Positions 1 through 9,666 of a DNA stretch of 64,000 nt are shown here, piece by piece; position 1 is the first letter of the stretch; every line of letters starts with the position of its first letter. The notes below the pieces were generated by a model. It worked only from the letters and a program-made list of their open reading frames with translations, did not search any database and had not been told where the DNA came from. The translations under genes were made by a program, and so were the position numbers. Origin of the DNA: Muriicola soli (lineage in GTDB: Bacteria > Bacteroidota > Bacteroidia > Flavobacteriales > Flavobacteriaceae); assembly GCF_004139715.1 (NCBI RefSeq), contig NZ_CP035544.1, forward strand, positions 2,545,501 to 2,609,500, read 5' to 3'.

Positions 1-915
1 TTTGAGTCTTTTACCGGAGGACTGGTAGCACCGGAAAGCGATAATAATACCTGGAATTATAAATTCACCTGGAACCCCAGAAATGTAGTTCTGGCGGGGC
101 AGGGCGGTGCAGCAAAATTTATTCAGGAAGGAACTTATAAATACATCCCCTACCACAAGTTATTCAGGCGGACAGAATTTATGGAAATTCCGGGCTACGG
201 GACTTTTGAGGCCTATGCGAATCGGGATTCCCTCAATTACAGGGAAGCTTATGGCCTTCACCATGCCCTTACTCTTTATCGGGGTACGATGAGGCGCGTT
301 GGTTTTTCAAAAGCCTGGAATATGTTCGTACAACTGGGGATGACTGATGACAGTTATCAGATTGAGGAATCAGAGACAATGTCATACCGGGAATTTACCA
401 ATTTATTCCTGCCCTATTCTCCCACAGATTCTGTAGAATTAAAGCTGCGTCATTACCTTAAAATTGATCAGGACGACATTATGTGGAAAAAGCTGGTGGA
501 ACTCGATATTTTTAATCCCGAAAAAACTGTGGGCCTAAAAAACGCCACCCCTGCACAAATGCTTCAGAAAATACTGGAAGATCAATGGACTTTAAAAGAA
601 GACGAGAAGGATATGATCGTTATGTACCACAAGTTTGGCTATGAACTTAAAGGGAAAAAACATCAGATTGACTCAAATATGGTAGTTATAGGGCAAAACA
701 GGACGCATACGGCTATGGCCAAAACAGTAGGACTGCCTGTGGCTATAGCGACCCTGCTCATCCTCAATAACAAGATTATAACTCCCGGGGTACAGATCCC
801 TTTGCAAAAAGAAGTTTATCAACCTATTCTAAAAGAATTGGAATCCTATGGGGTAATTTTTAAAGAATACGAGGTGCCTTATTTAGGATATAATCCAGAC
901 TCGGTAGCAGGTTAA
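1..915 (+). CDS. Saccharopine dehydrogenase family protein (5' truncated)
   Basis: The reading frame is open from base 1 to a TAA at 913, so the N-terminal NAD-binding half lies outside the window and 304 residues are visible. The visible part matches the C-terminal substrate domain of saccharopine dehydrogenase (reductase)-like enzymes, including the segments GGLVAPESDNNTW, WNPRNVVLAGQGG and VGLPVAIATLL. These enzymes interconvert saccharopine with lysine or with 2-aminoadipate semialdehyde and glutamate. An Lrp/AsnC regulator follows 47 bases downstream, which fits an amino-acid catabolic role such as lysine breakdown. The family is clear; the exact reaction is inferred. Confidence 0.85.
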   Translation, partial: FESFTGGLVAPESDNNTWNYKFTWNPRNVVLAGQGGAAKFIQEGTYKYIPYHKLFRRTEFMEIPGYGTFEAYANRDSLNYREAYGLHHALTLYRGTMRRVGFSKAWNMFVQLGMTDDSYQIEESETMSYREFTNLFLPYSPTDSVELKLRHYLKIDQDDIMWKKLVELDIFNPEKTVGLKNATPAQMLQKILEDQWTLKEDEKDMIVMYHKFGYELKGKKHQIDSNMVVIGQNRTHTAMAKTVGLPVAIATLLILNNKIITPGVQIPLQKEVYQPILKELESYGVIFKEYEVPYLGYNPDSVAG

Positions 916-962
916 GAATTGTAAGGAGAAATAGTATATTTATCGATAATTAAAATAAGAAT

Positions 963-1433
963 ATGGCGTCTGCTAACGATAAAGTAAAAATAGACGGGAT
1001 CGATAAAAAAATTCTAAAGTTCTTGATGTCAGATGCGAGGAAGCCCATCCTTGAGATTGCCAGAAACATAGGGATTTCGGGTGCCGCCATTCATCAACGC
1101 CTTCGCAAACTGGAAAAATCGGGACTTATTGCCGGTTCTAAATTTGTAATTAATCCTAAAGTGCTCGGATATACCACAATGGCCTATATCGGAATCTTTC
1201 TAGACAAGGCCATGAGCAATCCCAGAGCGGTTAAGGCCCTGGAAAAAATCCCTGAGGTACTTGAATGTCATTACACCACGGGCAACTGGTCCATTCTTAT
1301 CAAGGTGCTTTGCAAGGACAATGAACATCTGATGTATGTCCTCAATAAGAATATTCAGCAAATAGAAGGAGTGTCACGGACAGAGACCTTTATTTCTCTG
1401 GATCAACAGATCGACCGACAAATAACGATATAA
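963..1433 (+). CDS. Lrp/AsnC family transcriptional regulator
   Basis: A 156-residue protein, the usual Lrp/AsnC length. Residues about 10-60 form the winged helix-turn-helix (ILEIARNIGISGAAIHQRL), and residues about 70-145 form the RAM ligand-binding and oligomerisation domain. Such proteins bind DNA as dimers or octamers and respond to amino acids. It lies directly downstream of the saccharopine dehydrogenase on the same strand, so it may be co-transcribed with that gene and control it. A strong hairpin terminator follows the stop codon. The effector amino acid cannot be read from the sequence. Confidence 0.92.
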   Translation: MASANDKVKIDGIDKKILKFLMSDARKPILEIARNIGISGAAIHQRLRKLEKSGLIAGSKFVINPKVLGYTTMAYIGIFLDKAMSNPRAVKALEKIPEVLECHYTTGNWSILIKVLCKDNEHLMYVLNKNIQQIEGVSRTETFISLDQQIDRQITI

Positions 1434-1436
1434 AAA

Positions 1437-1458
1437 AACCCGGGATGCTACCCGGGTT
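1437..1458. terminator. Bidirectional intrinsic terminator
   Basis: An 8-bp perfect stem (AACCCGGG with CCCGGGTT) closes a 6-base loop just after the Lrp stop codon. It has an A-tract on one side and a T-rich stretch (gtgtacaatttttt) on the other. It separates the Lrp gene from the convergent protease gene and can serve both strands. Confidence 0.85.
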
Positions 1459-1478
1459 GTGTACAATTTTTTCCAGGA

Positions 1479-2174
1479 TCAATCCCTTCCTCCGAGCACC
1501 TGTAGTCCCCAATAAACCAGGGTAGCAAGAGATCCTATGGCTGCAACAAGATAGGTTCGGGCGGCCCATTTTAAGGCGTCTTCAGATCCTTTGTACTCTT
1601 CGGGTGTCACCATATTCCTTTTTTTTAACCACGCAAGAGCACGATTACTCGCATCGTATTCAACAGGAAGGGTAATAAAACTGAAGAGGGTAGCAAGACC
1701 CATCATAATCAATCCGGCAATAGCCACGTAATAACCAAATCCAACTCCGGCAGCAGCTCCGAGCATAATTCCGCCGAAGACCACCCAGGTAGACATTCCG
1801 GAAGTGACACTTACCACCGGTACCAGCCTGGAGCGCATCGTCAACCATTCATAGGCCTGGGCATGTTGAACTGCATGTCCGCATTCGTGAGCTGCTACAG
1901 CCGCAGAAGCAGCATTTCTTTGATTGTAGACGCTTTCACTCAGGTTTACGGTTTTATTTGTGGGATTGTAATGATCTGTCAGCATACCTGCCGTGGACAC
2001 TACCTTAACATCTCTTATCCCGTGATCTGCCAACATTTTCTCAGCAATTTCAGCTCCGCTCATCCCATTCCTCAGGTGTACTTTAGAGTAGTGCTTGAAT
2101 TTGCTTTTTAACTTGCTGCTTACCAACCAGCTTACCAGCGCAATGGCTCCCAACAATATATAATAGGTCATCAT
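1479..2174 (-). CDS. Zinc metallopeptidase, YugP type (Zn_peptidase_2)
   Basis: A 231-residue membrane protein with an N-terminal transmembrane helix (residues about 3-19), the zinc motif HECGH at residues 96-100 within AAHECGHAVQHA, and hydrophobic helices at about 120-165 and 205-228. This pattern matches the YugP / neutral zinc metallopeptidase family (DUF clan of membrane zincins). It is expected to act at the inner membrane, but its substrate is unknown for the family in general. It is a single gene facing the Lrp gene, with no evident operon partner. Confidence 0.88.
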   Translation of the reverse strand: MMTYYILLGAIALVSWLVSSKLKSKFKHYSKVHLRNGMSGAEIAEKMLADHGIRDVKVVSTAGMLTDHYNPTNKTVNLSESVYNQRNAASAAVAAHECGHAVQHAQAYEWLTMRSRLVPVVSVTSGMSTWVVFGGIMLGAAAGVGFGYYVAIAGLIMMGLATLFSFITLPVEYDASNRALAWLKKRNMVTPEEYKGSEDALKWAARTYLVAAIGSLATLVYWGLQVLGGRD

Positions 2175-2218
2175 AATCTTTGTCTTTAGAATTTAAATTT
2201 ACGAATAACACAACAAAA

Positions 2219-2240
2219 ACCCCGCCAATTCTGACGGGGT
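2219..2240 (-). terminator. Intrinsic terminator of ald
   Basis: On the minus strand an 8-bp stem (ACCCCGTC with GGCGGGGT, one G-T pair) with a 6-base loop is followed by a TTTTT run. It lies 27 bases downstream of the alanine dehydrogenase stop. Confidence 0.85.
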
Positions 2241-2266
2241 AATTCAAACTGACAAAATGTACTTAT

Positions 2267-3367
2267 TTAAGCGAGAATCTCTTCCCATCCGAAGGTTTCA
2301 ACTATTTCACTATAAGCTATTTCCCCCTCTATAATATTTAATCCTTTGTGTAACGCCTCGTCTTCCTCGCAGGCCCTATACCATCCTTTATTTGCTAAAG
2401 CCAGTACATAGGGTAAAGTTACGTTGGTCAATGCAACGGTTGAAGTGTAAGGGACAGCCCCGGGCATATTGGCCACTGAATAATGTACTACATCATCAAT
2501 GATATAGATAGGGTCTTCATGGGTTGTTGGCTTTGTGGTTTCTACGCAACCCCCCTGGTCAACCGCCACATCCACGATAACGGTTCCAGGCCTCATCAAT
2601 TTAAGCATCTCCCTGGTGATCAGGTTTGGTGCCTTGGCGCCTTTCAACAAAACCCCACCGATTATCAGATCATGAGATTGTATGTGCTTTCTGATATTAA
2701 ATTCATTAGAGTATTCAGTGACTACATGGCTGGGCATAACATCATTGATGTAGCGAAGTCTTTTCATATTAATATCAAGGATGGTTACATGTGCCCCTAA
2801 ACCAGCTGCCATTTTAGCAGCCTGAGTTCCCACAGTACCGGCCCCTAGAACAAGTACCCTACCCGGGGCCACTCCGGGAACGCCCCCTAGTAAAACTCCC
2901 CTGCCCTTTTTGGGTTTTTCAAGGTATTTTGCACCTTGTTGTACAGCCATTCTTCCGGCAACTTCAGACATGGGAGTTAATAATGGGAGTGATCCATCTG
3001 AATCTTCAACAGTTTCATAGGCGATGCAAATTGCCCCACTGGAAAGCATTGCCCTTGTCAGTGTCTCGCTGGAAGCAAAATGGAAATACGTGAAGATAAC
3101 CTGCCCCTGCTTCACAAGACTGTATTCCTGTTCTACAGGTTCCTTAACCTTAACAATCATATCACTGCAAGCGTAGACCTCTTCTATGGTATCGAGAATC
3201 GATGCCCCTACTTCCAGATAATCCTTATCAAAAAATCCACTTCCTTCGCCGGCAGTGGATTGTACAAAAACCTTATGGTGGTTCTTTACCAGTTCGTAAA
3301 CTCCTGCCGGGGTCATCCCCACCCGACTTTCGTTATTCTTAATTTCTTTAGGTACCCCAATGATCAT
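2267..3367 (-). CDS. ald: Alanine dehydrogenase
   Basis: A 366-residue protein that matches bacterial L-alanine dehydrogenase over its whole length. It interconverts alanine with pyruvate, ammonia and NADH. Residues expected at the active site are present: Arg15, Lys75 (in KVKEP) and His96 (in TYFHFASS). The NAD-binding Rossmann motif GAGTVG lies near residue 176, in VLVLGAGTVGTQAAKMA. The N-terminus MIIGVPKEIKNNESRVG is the usual start. It is monocistronic, with its own terminator downstream and about 200 bases to leuS upstream. Confidence 0.95.
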   Translation of the reverse strand: MIIGVPKEIKNNESRVGMTPAGVYELVKNHHKVFVQSTAGEGSGFFDKDYLEVGASILDTIEEVYACSDMIVKVKEPVEQEYSLVKQGQVIFTYFHFASSETLTRAMLSSGAICIAYETVEDSDGSLPLLTPMSEVAGRMAVQQGAKYLEKPKKGRGVLLGGVPGVAPGRVLVLGAGTVGTQAAKMAAGLGAHVTILDINMKRLRYINDVMPSHVVTEYSNEFNIRKHIQSHDLIIGGVLLKGAKAPNLITREMLKLMRPGTVIVDVAVDQGGCVETTKPTTHEDPIYIIDDVVHYSVANMPGAVPYTSTVALTNVTLPYVLALANKGWYRACEEDEALHKGLNIIEGEIAYSEIVETFGWEEILA

Positions 3368-3484
3368 GTCTTAATTTTTTTGTTTGTTCGTCTCCTCAAA
3401 TTTGGAATTATAAATCTGCTTTGAGAAAAATAATCGACGAACTGCAGGGGTAGACTATGGAAAAACATCATTAATTGTAAAATA

Positions 3485-3504
3485 ACCCCTCATTTATGAG
3501 GGGT
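3485..3504 (-). terminator. Probable terminator downstream of leuS
   Basis: An 8-bp perfect inverted repeat (ACCCCTCA with TGAGGGGT) with a 4-base loop lies about 60 bases past the leuS stop. On the minus strand it is followed by TTATTTT, a weak T-tract, so it terminates less certainly than the other hairpins here. Confidence 0.6.
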
Positions 3505-3565
3505 AATATTTAAAAATTACAATTTTTGAAAGATAAAGAATAAAAAATAGGGGGGGTAAGCAACA

Positions 3566-6430
3566 CTAAACTACAATGTTTACGATCTTACCGGGAACAA
3601 CAATCACCTTTTTAGGCTTATTGCCGCCCAGTTGGGCTTCCGTTTTTTCATGTCCAAGCACCCTGGCCTCAACTTCTTCCTTGCTCAGGCTCAGTGGCAT
3701 TGTAAGCGTAAACCGCATCTTACCATTAAAGGATATAGGATATTCTTTCTGATCCTCTACAAGGTATTTTTCTTCAAATACTGGGTAACTCGCAGTGCTA
3801 ACCGAGGTATCATGTCCTGCTTTAGCCCACAATTCCTCCGAAAGGTGGGGCGCATAAGGGGCGATGAGGACTATTAAAGCTTCCAGAATTTCTCGCGAAT
3901 GGCACTTTTGAGCAGAAAGTTCATTGACGCAGATCATAAAAGTAGATACTGAAGTATTAAAGCTAAAGGCTTCAATATCTTCAGTTACTTTCTTAATGGT
4001 CTTATGGAGTGTCTTGAGCGATTCCTGTTTTGGAGCGTCTGCAGATAAATAAAATTCACCTTTTTCATTAGAGTGAAATAAACGCCAGAGCTTCTTAAGA
4101 AAAGAGTACACTCCCGTTATACCGGCTGTATTCCATGGTTTTGATTGTTCCAAAGGCCCCAAAAACATCTCGTAAAGTCGCAATGCATCGGCTCCGTATT
4201 CCTGACAAATAGAATCGGGGTTTACGACATTGTACTTGGACTTCGACATTTTCTCCACTTCCCGTCCAACCAGGAATACATCATCCTCAAGGATAAATTC
4301 TGCCTCCTTAAATTCGGGCCTCCACTTTTTAAATCCTTCAACATCGAGTTCGTCAGAAGCATTGACCAGTGAAACGTCTGCGTGTATAGGGTCTACTTCT
4401 TTCCCTTCAACAAGGTCCCTGGACAAAAAGCGATTGGTTCCTTTCTCCCTGTAAACAAATGCACTGGTGCCGAGGATCATACCCTGGTTTATAAGTTTTC
4501 GTGCATATTCTTCCTTAACTACCCAGCCCTTATCGAACATAAATTTTTGCCAGAAGCGAGAATACAACAAATGCCCAGTAGCATGCTCAATTCCGCCGAT
4601 ATAAAGGTCAACATCCTGCCAGTAGTTGATAGCCTCATCAGAAAAAATAGCCTTGTCATTACCCGGATCCATATAACGATTAAAGTACTGGGAACTCCCG
4701 GCCCACCCGGGCATTGTGTTGAGTTCCAGCGGAAAGACCTGCTTGTGGTCTATTTGCTCATTGGAAACTACTTTCTCCGTTTTTGTACACCATGCCCATT
4801 CCGTAGCATTGCCTAAGGGAGGTTCCCCAGTTTCGGTAGGCAGATACTTCTCTACCTCTGGCAAGGTAAGAGGGAGTCGGGACTCAGGGATCATGTTGGG
4901 AATTCCATTGACATAATACACGGGAAAAGGTTCGCCCCAGTATCGCTGTCTGCTGAATACAGCATCCCGTAATCGAAAGTTTACCTTCCCTTTTCCTATC
5001 CCCTTTTCCTCCATGGCCTTTATGATCCTGTCAGAGGCTTTTTTATATGACAAACCATTCAGAAAGTCAGAATTACCAATAATGGTATTGTCCTTATCAG
5101 CAAAAGCTTCTTCAGAAATATCAACGCCTTCAAAAATATTGGGGATGGGAATATTGAAATGTTTGGCAAAATCGTAATCCCGCTGATCTCCACAAGGGAC
5201 TGACATCACCGCTCCGGTACCATAACCTGCCAAGACGTAATCTCCAATCCATATGGGAATGCTTTCGCCGGTAAACGGATGAATCGCGTAAGAACCGGTA
5301 AAAGCACCGCTTATAGTCTTTACATCAGCCATTCGATCCCTTTCAGATCGTTTAGCTGATTTTTCAACATATTCTTCAATTTCTTCCCTTTGTTCTTCGG
5401 TTGTTATTTTTTCTACCAATTCGTGCTCCGGTGCAAGAGTCATAAAGCTTACTCCAAAAATTGTATCGGGTCGGGTAGTAAAAACCTCTATCGGATACGA
5501 GGAAGTGATCTCTTTATTCTTTGCTGTGTAAAAAGTGAGGGATGCTCCCACTGAACGTCCTATCCAGTTGGTTTGCGCATCCTTGAGTGGCTGAGGCCAG
5601 TCTATGGTGCTCAATCCGTCGAGCAACCTTTGCGCGTATGCCGTAATCCTCATACTCCACTGGGTCATTTTCTTTCGCATAACGGCATGCCCGCCCCGTT
5701 CTGAAACACCATTGACGATCTCGTCATTGGCAAGGACAGTTCCCAAAGCCGGACACCAGTTCACTTCGGTGTCAGCAAGGTAAGTAAGGCGATACTTCAA
5801 TAGAAACTTTTGTTGCCCGTCCTTGTCCATCTTATTCCATTGGGCTGCATCTATGATTGGCGTATCGTCGTCGCATACGGCATTGATATTCTCATTCCCT
5901 TCCTTGCTCAATCGCTGTTCCAGAAGGCTTATATTTTCGGCTTTGTCTGAATCCCGGTCGTACCACGAATTAAACAATTGGATAAAGACCCATTGTGTCC
6001 ATTTATAGTATGAAGGATCTGATGTTCGAACTTCCCTGCTCCAGTCAAATGAAAAACCTAGCTGATCTAATTGTTCCCTGTATCTCTTGATATTGGCTGC
6101 TGTGGTAATTGCGGGATGTTGTCCTGTTTGAATGGCATATTGCTCTGCAGGCAAGCCAAACGAATCATATCCCATGGGATGCAACACATTGTAGCCCTGA
6201 TGCCTTTTATAACGCGCGTATATATCACTGGCAATATAACCGAGAGGATGTCCAACATGTAACCCTGCTCCCGACGGATAGGGAAACATATCAAGGACAT
6301 AGAATTTCTTCTTGTCCGATTTGTTCTCCGCCCTGAATGTTTGATTTTTGGCCCAGTATTCCTGCCATTTGTCTTCAATCCTTCGGAAATCGTAGCTCAT
6401 CCTTTGTTCATTCATTTTGTAATGCGGCAA
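3566..6430 (-). CDS. leuS: Leucine--tRNA ligase
   Basis: Class I aminoacyl-tRNA synthetase charging tRNA-Leu in the cytoplasm. The HIGH-type motif is HVGHP at residues 58-61, the editing domain contains TTRPDTIFG, and KMSKS is near residue 727 (EKMSKSKYNVVNPD). At 954 residues it is longer than the 860 of E. coli, as expected for Bacteroidetes enzymes with insertions. The given start gives MPHYKMNEQRMSYDF; in-frame ATGs at 6415 and 6400 are alternatives, and MSYDF at 6400 best matches where related proteins begin. It is divergent from the T9SS-exported protein gene. Confidence 0.95.
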   Translation of the reverse strand: MPHYKMNEQRMSYDFRRIEDKWQEYWAKNQTFRAENKSDKKKFYVLDMFPYPSGAGLHVGHPLGYIASDIYARYKRHQGYNVLHPMGYDSFGLPAEQYAIQTGQHPAITTAANIKRYREQLDQLGFSFDWSREVRTSDPSYYKWTQWVFIQLFNSWYDRDSDKAENISLLEQRLSKEGNENINAVCDDDTPIIDAAQWNKMDKDGQQKFLLKYRLTYLADTEVNWCPALGTVLANDEIVNGVSERGGHAVMRKKMTQWSMRITAYAQRLLDGLSTIDWPQPLKDAQTNWIGRSVGASLTFYTAKNKEITSSYPIEVFTTRPDTIFGVSFMTLAPEHELVEKITTEEQREEIEEYVEKSAKRSERDRMADVKTISGAFTGSYAIHPFTGESIPIWIGDYVLAGYGTGAVMSVPCGDQRDYDFAKHFNIPIPNIFEGVDISEEAFADKDNTIIGNSDFLNGLSYKKASDRIIKAMEEKGIGKGKVNFRLRDAVFSRQRYWGEPFPVYYVNGIPNMIPESRLPLTLPEVEKYLPTETGEPPLGNATEWAWCTKTEKVVSNEQIDHKQVFPLELNTMPGWAGSSQYFNRYMDPGNDKAIFSDEAINYWQDVDLYIGGIEHATGHLLYSRFWQKFMFDKGWVVKEEYARKLINQGMILGTSAFVYREKGTNRFLSRDLVEGKEVDPIHADVSLVNASDELDVEGFKKWRPEFKEAEFILEDDVFLVGREVEKMSKSKYNVVNPDSICQEYGADALRLYEMFLGPLEQSKPWNTAGITGVYSFLKKLWRLFHSNEKGEFYLSADAPKQESLKTLHKTIKKVTEDIEAFSFNTSVSTFMICVNELSAQKCHSREILEALIVLIAPYAPHLSEELWAKAGHDTSVSTASYPVFEEKYLVEDQKEYPISFNGKMRFTLTMPLSLSKEEVEARVLGHEKTEAQLGGNKPKKVIVVPGKIVNIVV

Positions 6431-6495
6431 AAATAGGGGTATTCCACGAAAGGTAAAAGCTTATCCCTACAACAATAATGTGATTCGGAAAGACG

Positions 6496-6515
6496 TTCGG
6501 TTTCTGTAAACCGAA
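6496..6515. promoter_or_regulatory. Perfect inverted repeat between leuS and the T9SS protein gene
   Basis: TTCGGTTT and AAACCGAA flank a 4-base spacer in the 119-base divergent intergenic region. There is no T-tract on either side, so it is a candidate operator or 5' leader hairpin rather than a terminator. Confidence 0.4.
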
Positions 6516-6549
6516 GTGAAGCCCAAATAGTATATATTTAAATCAGTAA

Positions 6550-8429
6550 ATGAAAAGATTATCCCTGGTCCTTTTTATTGCCTTTTGCAGTGTTTCCATA
6601 AGTGGAACCGCCCAACTCGGGTTTTGCCAGGGAAATTCGGGCAGCCCGATATTCACAGAGGACTTTGGAACCGGCCTTACCAATGGGCCAGCCCTGCCGG
6701 CAGGCACCACAACATACACTTACGTCAATGGCCCACCGGATGACGGCAGCTATACTATTGCAAGTAATACTGCAGGGTACTTTGATTGGTTTAATATACA
6801 GGATCATACGCCCGACGATACCAATGGCAAGGCCTTTATTGTTAATGCCAGTTTTACCGCCGGGGAATTTTACCGCAGATCCATAAACGGACTTTGTGAG
6901 AATACGTCCTATGAGTTTTCTTCCTGGCTCCTCAATTTACATCCGAGAAACGGGGTGGGTTGCCCGAACAATGGTATTCCTATCAACGTTAAATTTCAAA
7001 TTTGGGACAGTACCGATACTAATTTACTGGCCACCGGAGACACAGGCGATATTGAAGACAAAACAACGGCCGAATGGGAACAATACGCATTGTTATTTAC
7101 CACACTGCCCGGGCAGTCTTCCGTCATTCTTAAAATGATCAATAATGGCAGCGGTGGTTGCGGGAATGATCTGGCCATAGACGATATTGCCTTCAGATCT
7201 TGTGGAGACCTGGTTACCATCAGCGATACTCAAAATAGAAATTCGATTTACCAATGCGATGTGGATGGCCCGTTGATGGGTTTAACTCTTAGTGCCACGC
7301 CCGACTTTAGTATTTTCAACAATCATTTTTACCAATGGCAGGAAAGTTCAGATAATTCGACATGGACAGATATACCGGGTGAAACCACAGATTCTTATAC
7401 TACTCCGGTTCTAACAGCCAGCAGATACTACCGGGTGGTGGTTTCTGAGGATCTCATTAATATCAACAACAACCTCTGTAATGTTATTTCACAATCTTTT
7501 GACATTGTTTTTGTTCCCACCCCCTTGCCGCCGTCCAGTATCGGCGATATCAGGATCTGTGCAAATATTGAGAATGGACTGCTCACGGTAAGGGTCCCCC
7601 CGGGGTGGATGTGAATTGGTATGATGCTCCAAGCGGTGGTACTTTACTGGATGCGGATACAATTACCTACAGCACCGATGTTGCAGGAACCTATTACGCA
7701 GAGGCTGTTTCCACACAGGCCTTTTGTCCCTCAACGAGCAGAACTCCGGTAACACTTCAAATTGATCCCCTCCCGAATGTAAATGATGAAATGATCTCCT
7801 TCTGTGAAAATGAAGATGTCCTTTTACAGGCGGGGGTGACCGGGGTTAGTTACCAGTGGAGTACAGGTGAGACCACTCCTGAAATTACAGTCTCCCAAGC
7901 AGGTGTTTATACTGTAGAGGTCACCGATCCAAGAGGTTGTTCTAATGTAAAAACCGTTGAAGTAACCCAAGTAGATTTACCGGTTATTGAAAACATTCGC
8001 ACTGAAAACGGCAATATCGTAGTACTGACTTCAGCTGCCGATGATGTAGAATACTCCCTCGATGGAGTAAACTTTCAAAATCAGTCTATTTTTGAAAACG
8101 TACCCGGAGGTTTATATGCAATATCCGTAAGAGGCGAAACGAGCTGCAGCAATGTCACACAAGATTTTTTCCACCTGGTGGTGCCCAAATTCTTTACCCC
8201 TAATGGAGACGGCATCAATGACATTTTTGAAGTACAAGGAATAAGTTCCCTGTCAAATTATGAGATCAACCTGTTTGATCGCTATGGTAAATTGATTAAA
8301 AATTCTTCTGGAGAACCCCTGATATGGGATGGAAGTTACAATGCCCAATTATTGCCCTCCGGAGACTACTGGTATACTGTTCGTATTGAAAATCAGATAT
8401 ACCAGGGTCATGTTGCTCTGGTGAGGTGA
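6550..8429 (+). CDS. Large secreted protein with T9SS type B C-terminal sorting domain (one frameshift)
   Basis: The gene is read in two frames. The first runs to a stop at 7612, and the second continues as DVNWYDAPSGG and ends at 8429. Adding one C to the C6 run at 7596-7601 joins them into a 626-residue protein. The N-terminus is a signal peptide (MKRLSLVLFIAFCSVSISG). Next come a region with FTEDFGTG and a carbohydrate-binding-like fold (about 30-220), Ig/PKD-like repeats including YQWQESSD and YQWSTGE, and a C-terminal gliding-motility-associated domain from about residue 540 (FFTPNGDGINDIF, NLFDRYGKLI, GDYWYTVRI). Such proteins are exported by the type IX system and held at or released from the cell surface. 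The specific role is unknown. The break is probably a sequencing error. Confidence 0.85.
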
Positions 8430-8513
8430 TGGGCAAGGCAGGATGATAATATTCTCCTAAGGTCGGCTTGAGGTTTTCCATACTTTAGTATTTTTACGCC
8501 ATTATTGTGATCT

Positions 8514-9392
8514 ATGAGTACATCGTTTGAACGATATCAAAAGAGAAAATTGATTTCCTCTTACTTTTCTGTTGTCCTGAGTATAAGCCTGGTCTTATTT
8601 CTCCTGGGGGTTTTGGGACTTCTGGTGCTCAACACAAAAAAATTGGCAGATCATTTTAAGGAGCAAATTACCTTATCTGTATTTCTAAAGGATAATGCCA
8701 AACAGGTCGAAATTGATCAGCTACAAAAGAGTCTGGCCCTTGCCCCATATACTAAAAATGCCACATATGTATCAAAGGAAGAGGCGGCAGAGCAGCACAG
8801 TGAGGAAATAGGTGAGAATTTTATCGATTTTCTAGGCTACAATCCCCTGAAAAATTCCATTGATGTTCAGCTAAATGCAGAATTCGTTACAACCGAGCAG
8901 ATTGCACAAATTGCTGAGGAGATTTCAAGCAAGGGCTATGTGGAAGAAGTGAATTATGACAAGCCACTCATTGCTTTACTGACCGATAACGTAAAAAAGA
9001 TCTCCTTCTGGATTCTAATCGTTTGTGGGGTTTTTACCTTTATTGCCGTTTTGCTGATCAATAGTTCCATCAGACTATCGATCTACTCGAAACGGTTTAT
9101 CATAAAGACCATGCAGATGGTAGGGGCAACAAAAACTTTTATCAGAAGACCTTTTATATGGACTAACGTTAAACTGGGAATGCTGGGAGCTGTCCTTGCC
9201 CTGCTTTTTCTTGGCGGCCTTCTTTACTACATGGATATGAATTTCCCTGAACTGGAACTGCTCACAGATATCTGGTTTCTGGGTGCTCTTTTCCTGGGCG
9301 TATTTGTACTGGGCTTACTCATCTCCTTGCTAAGTACTTTTTTCGCAACACAGCGCTTCCTGAACCTGAGAACAGACGATTTATATTACTAA
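8514..9392 (+). CDS. ftsX: Cell division protein FtsX
   Basis: A 292-residue FtsX-type permease with one N-terminal transmembrane helix (about 20-42), a periplasmic domain (about 45-160), and three C-terminal helices (about 165-190, 218-240 and 260-283) around the conserved MQMVGATKTFIRRPF segment. FtsX partners the ATPase FtsE to control peptidoglycan hydrolases at the septum; ftsE is not in this window. It heads a same-strand cluster with DUF3098, uppP, truB and a TonB-like gene. Confidence 0.92.
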   Translation: MSTSFERYQKRKLISSYFSVVLSISLVLFLLGVLGLLVLNTKKLADHFKEQITLSVFLKDNAKQVEIDQLQKSLALAPYTKNATYVSKEEAAEQHSEEIGENFIDFLGYNPLKNSIDVQLNAEFVTTEQIAQIAEEISSKGYVEEVNYDKPLIALLTDNVKKISFWILIVCGVFTFIAVLLINSSIRLSIYSKRFIIKTMQMVGATKTFIRRPFIWTNVKLGMLGAVLALLFLGGLLYYMDMNFPELELLTDIWFLGALFLGVFVLGLLISLLSTFFATQRFLNLRTDDLYY

Positions 9393-9397
9393 CTTTG
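9390..9397 (+). promoter_or_regulatory. Candidate -7 element TAACTTTG ahead of the DUF3098 gene
   Basis: It matches the Bacteroidetes -7 consensus TAnnTTTG and overlaps the ftsX stop. It ends 5 bases before the next ATG, so a transcript from it would be leaderless or nearly so. No good -33 TTG is seen at the expected distance. Confidence 0.35.
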
Positions 9398-9402
9398 CGG
9401 TC

Positions 9403-9666
9403 ATGGGTAAAAAACAAAAGAATTCAAAGGACAGACCACGACAGGAATTTATCTTTCAGCGAAAGAACTACCTTTTTATGTTCCTCGGTATTGGTTTTAT
9501 TGCCTTAGGCTTTATCTTAATGAGCGGAGGCGGCAGTGACGATCCAACAGTATTTAACCCGGACATATACAATTTCAGAAGGATAAAACTCGCTCCCACC
9601 CTGGTCCTAATCGGTCTGGGCCTTGAGGTTTACGCCATCCTTTTAAATCCCCATAAGAACAAGTAA
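9403..9666 (+). CDS. DUF3098 domain-containing membrane protein
   Basis: An 87-residue protein with a charged N-terminus and two transmembrane helices (about 23-40 and 65-82) separated by SGGGSDDPTVFNPDIYNFRRI. The NPDIYNFRRIKLAPTLVLIGL segment is typical of DUF3098, a small family found in Bacteroidetes. It sits 10 bases after ftsX and ends directly at the uppP start, so it is co-transcribed with envelope genes. Its function is unknown, but the setting suggests division or cell-wall work. Confidence 0.85.
   Translation: MGKKQKNSKDRPRQEFIFQRKNYLFMFLGIGFIALGFILMSGGGSDDPTVFNPDIYNFRRIKLAPTLVLIGLGLEVYAILLNPHKNK

Noticed and set aside
3368-3565. Small gene or RNA in the 198-base gap between ald and leuS
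   Set aside because: Apart from the hairpin at 3485-3504, I see no coding frame with a start and no tRNA-like fold.
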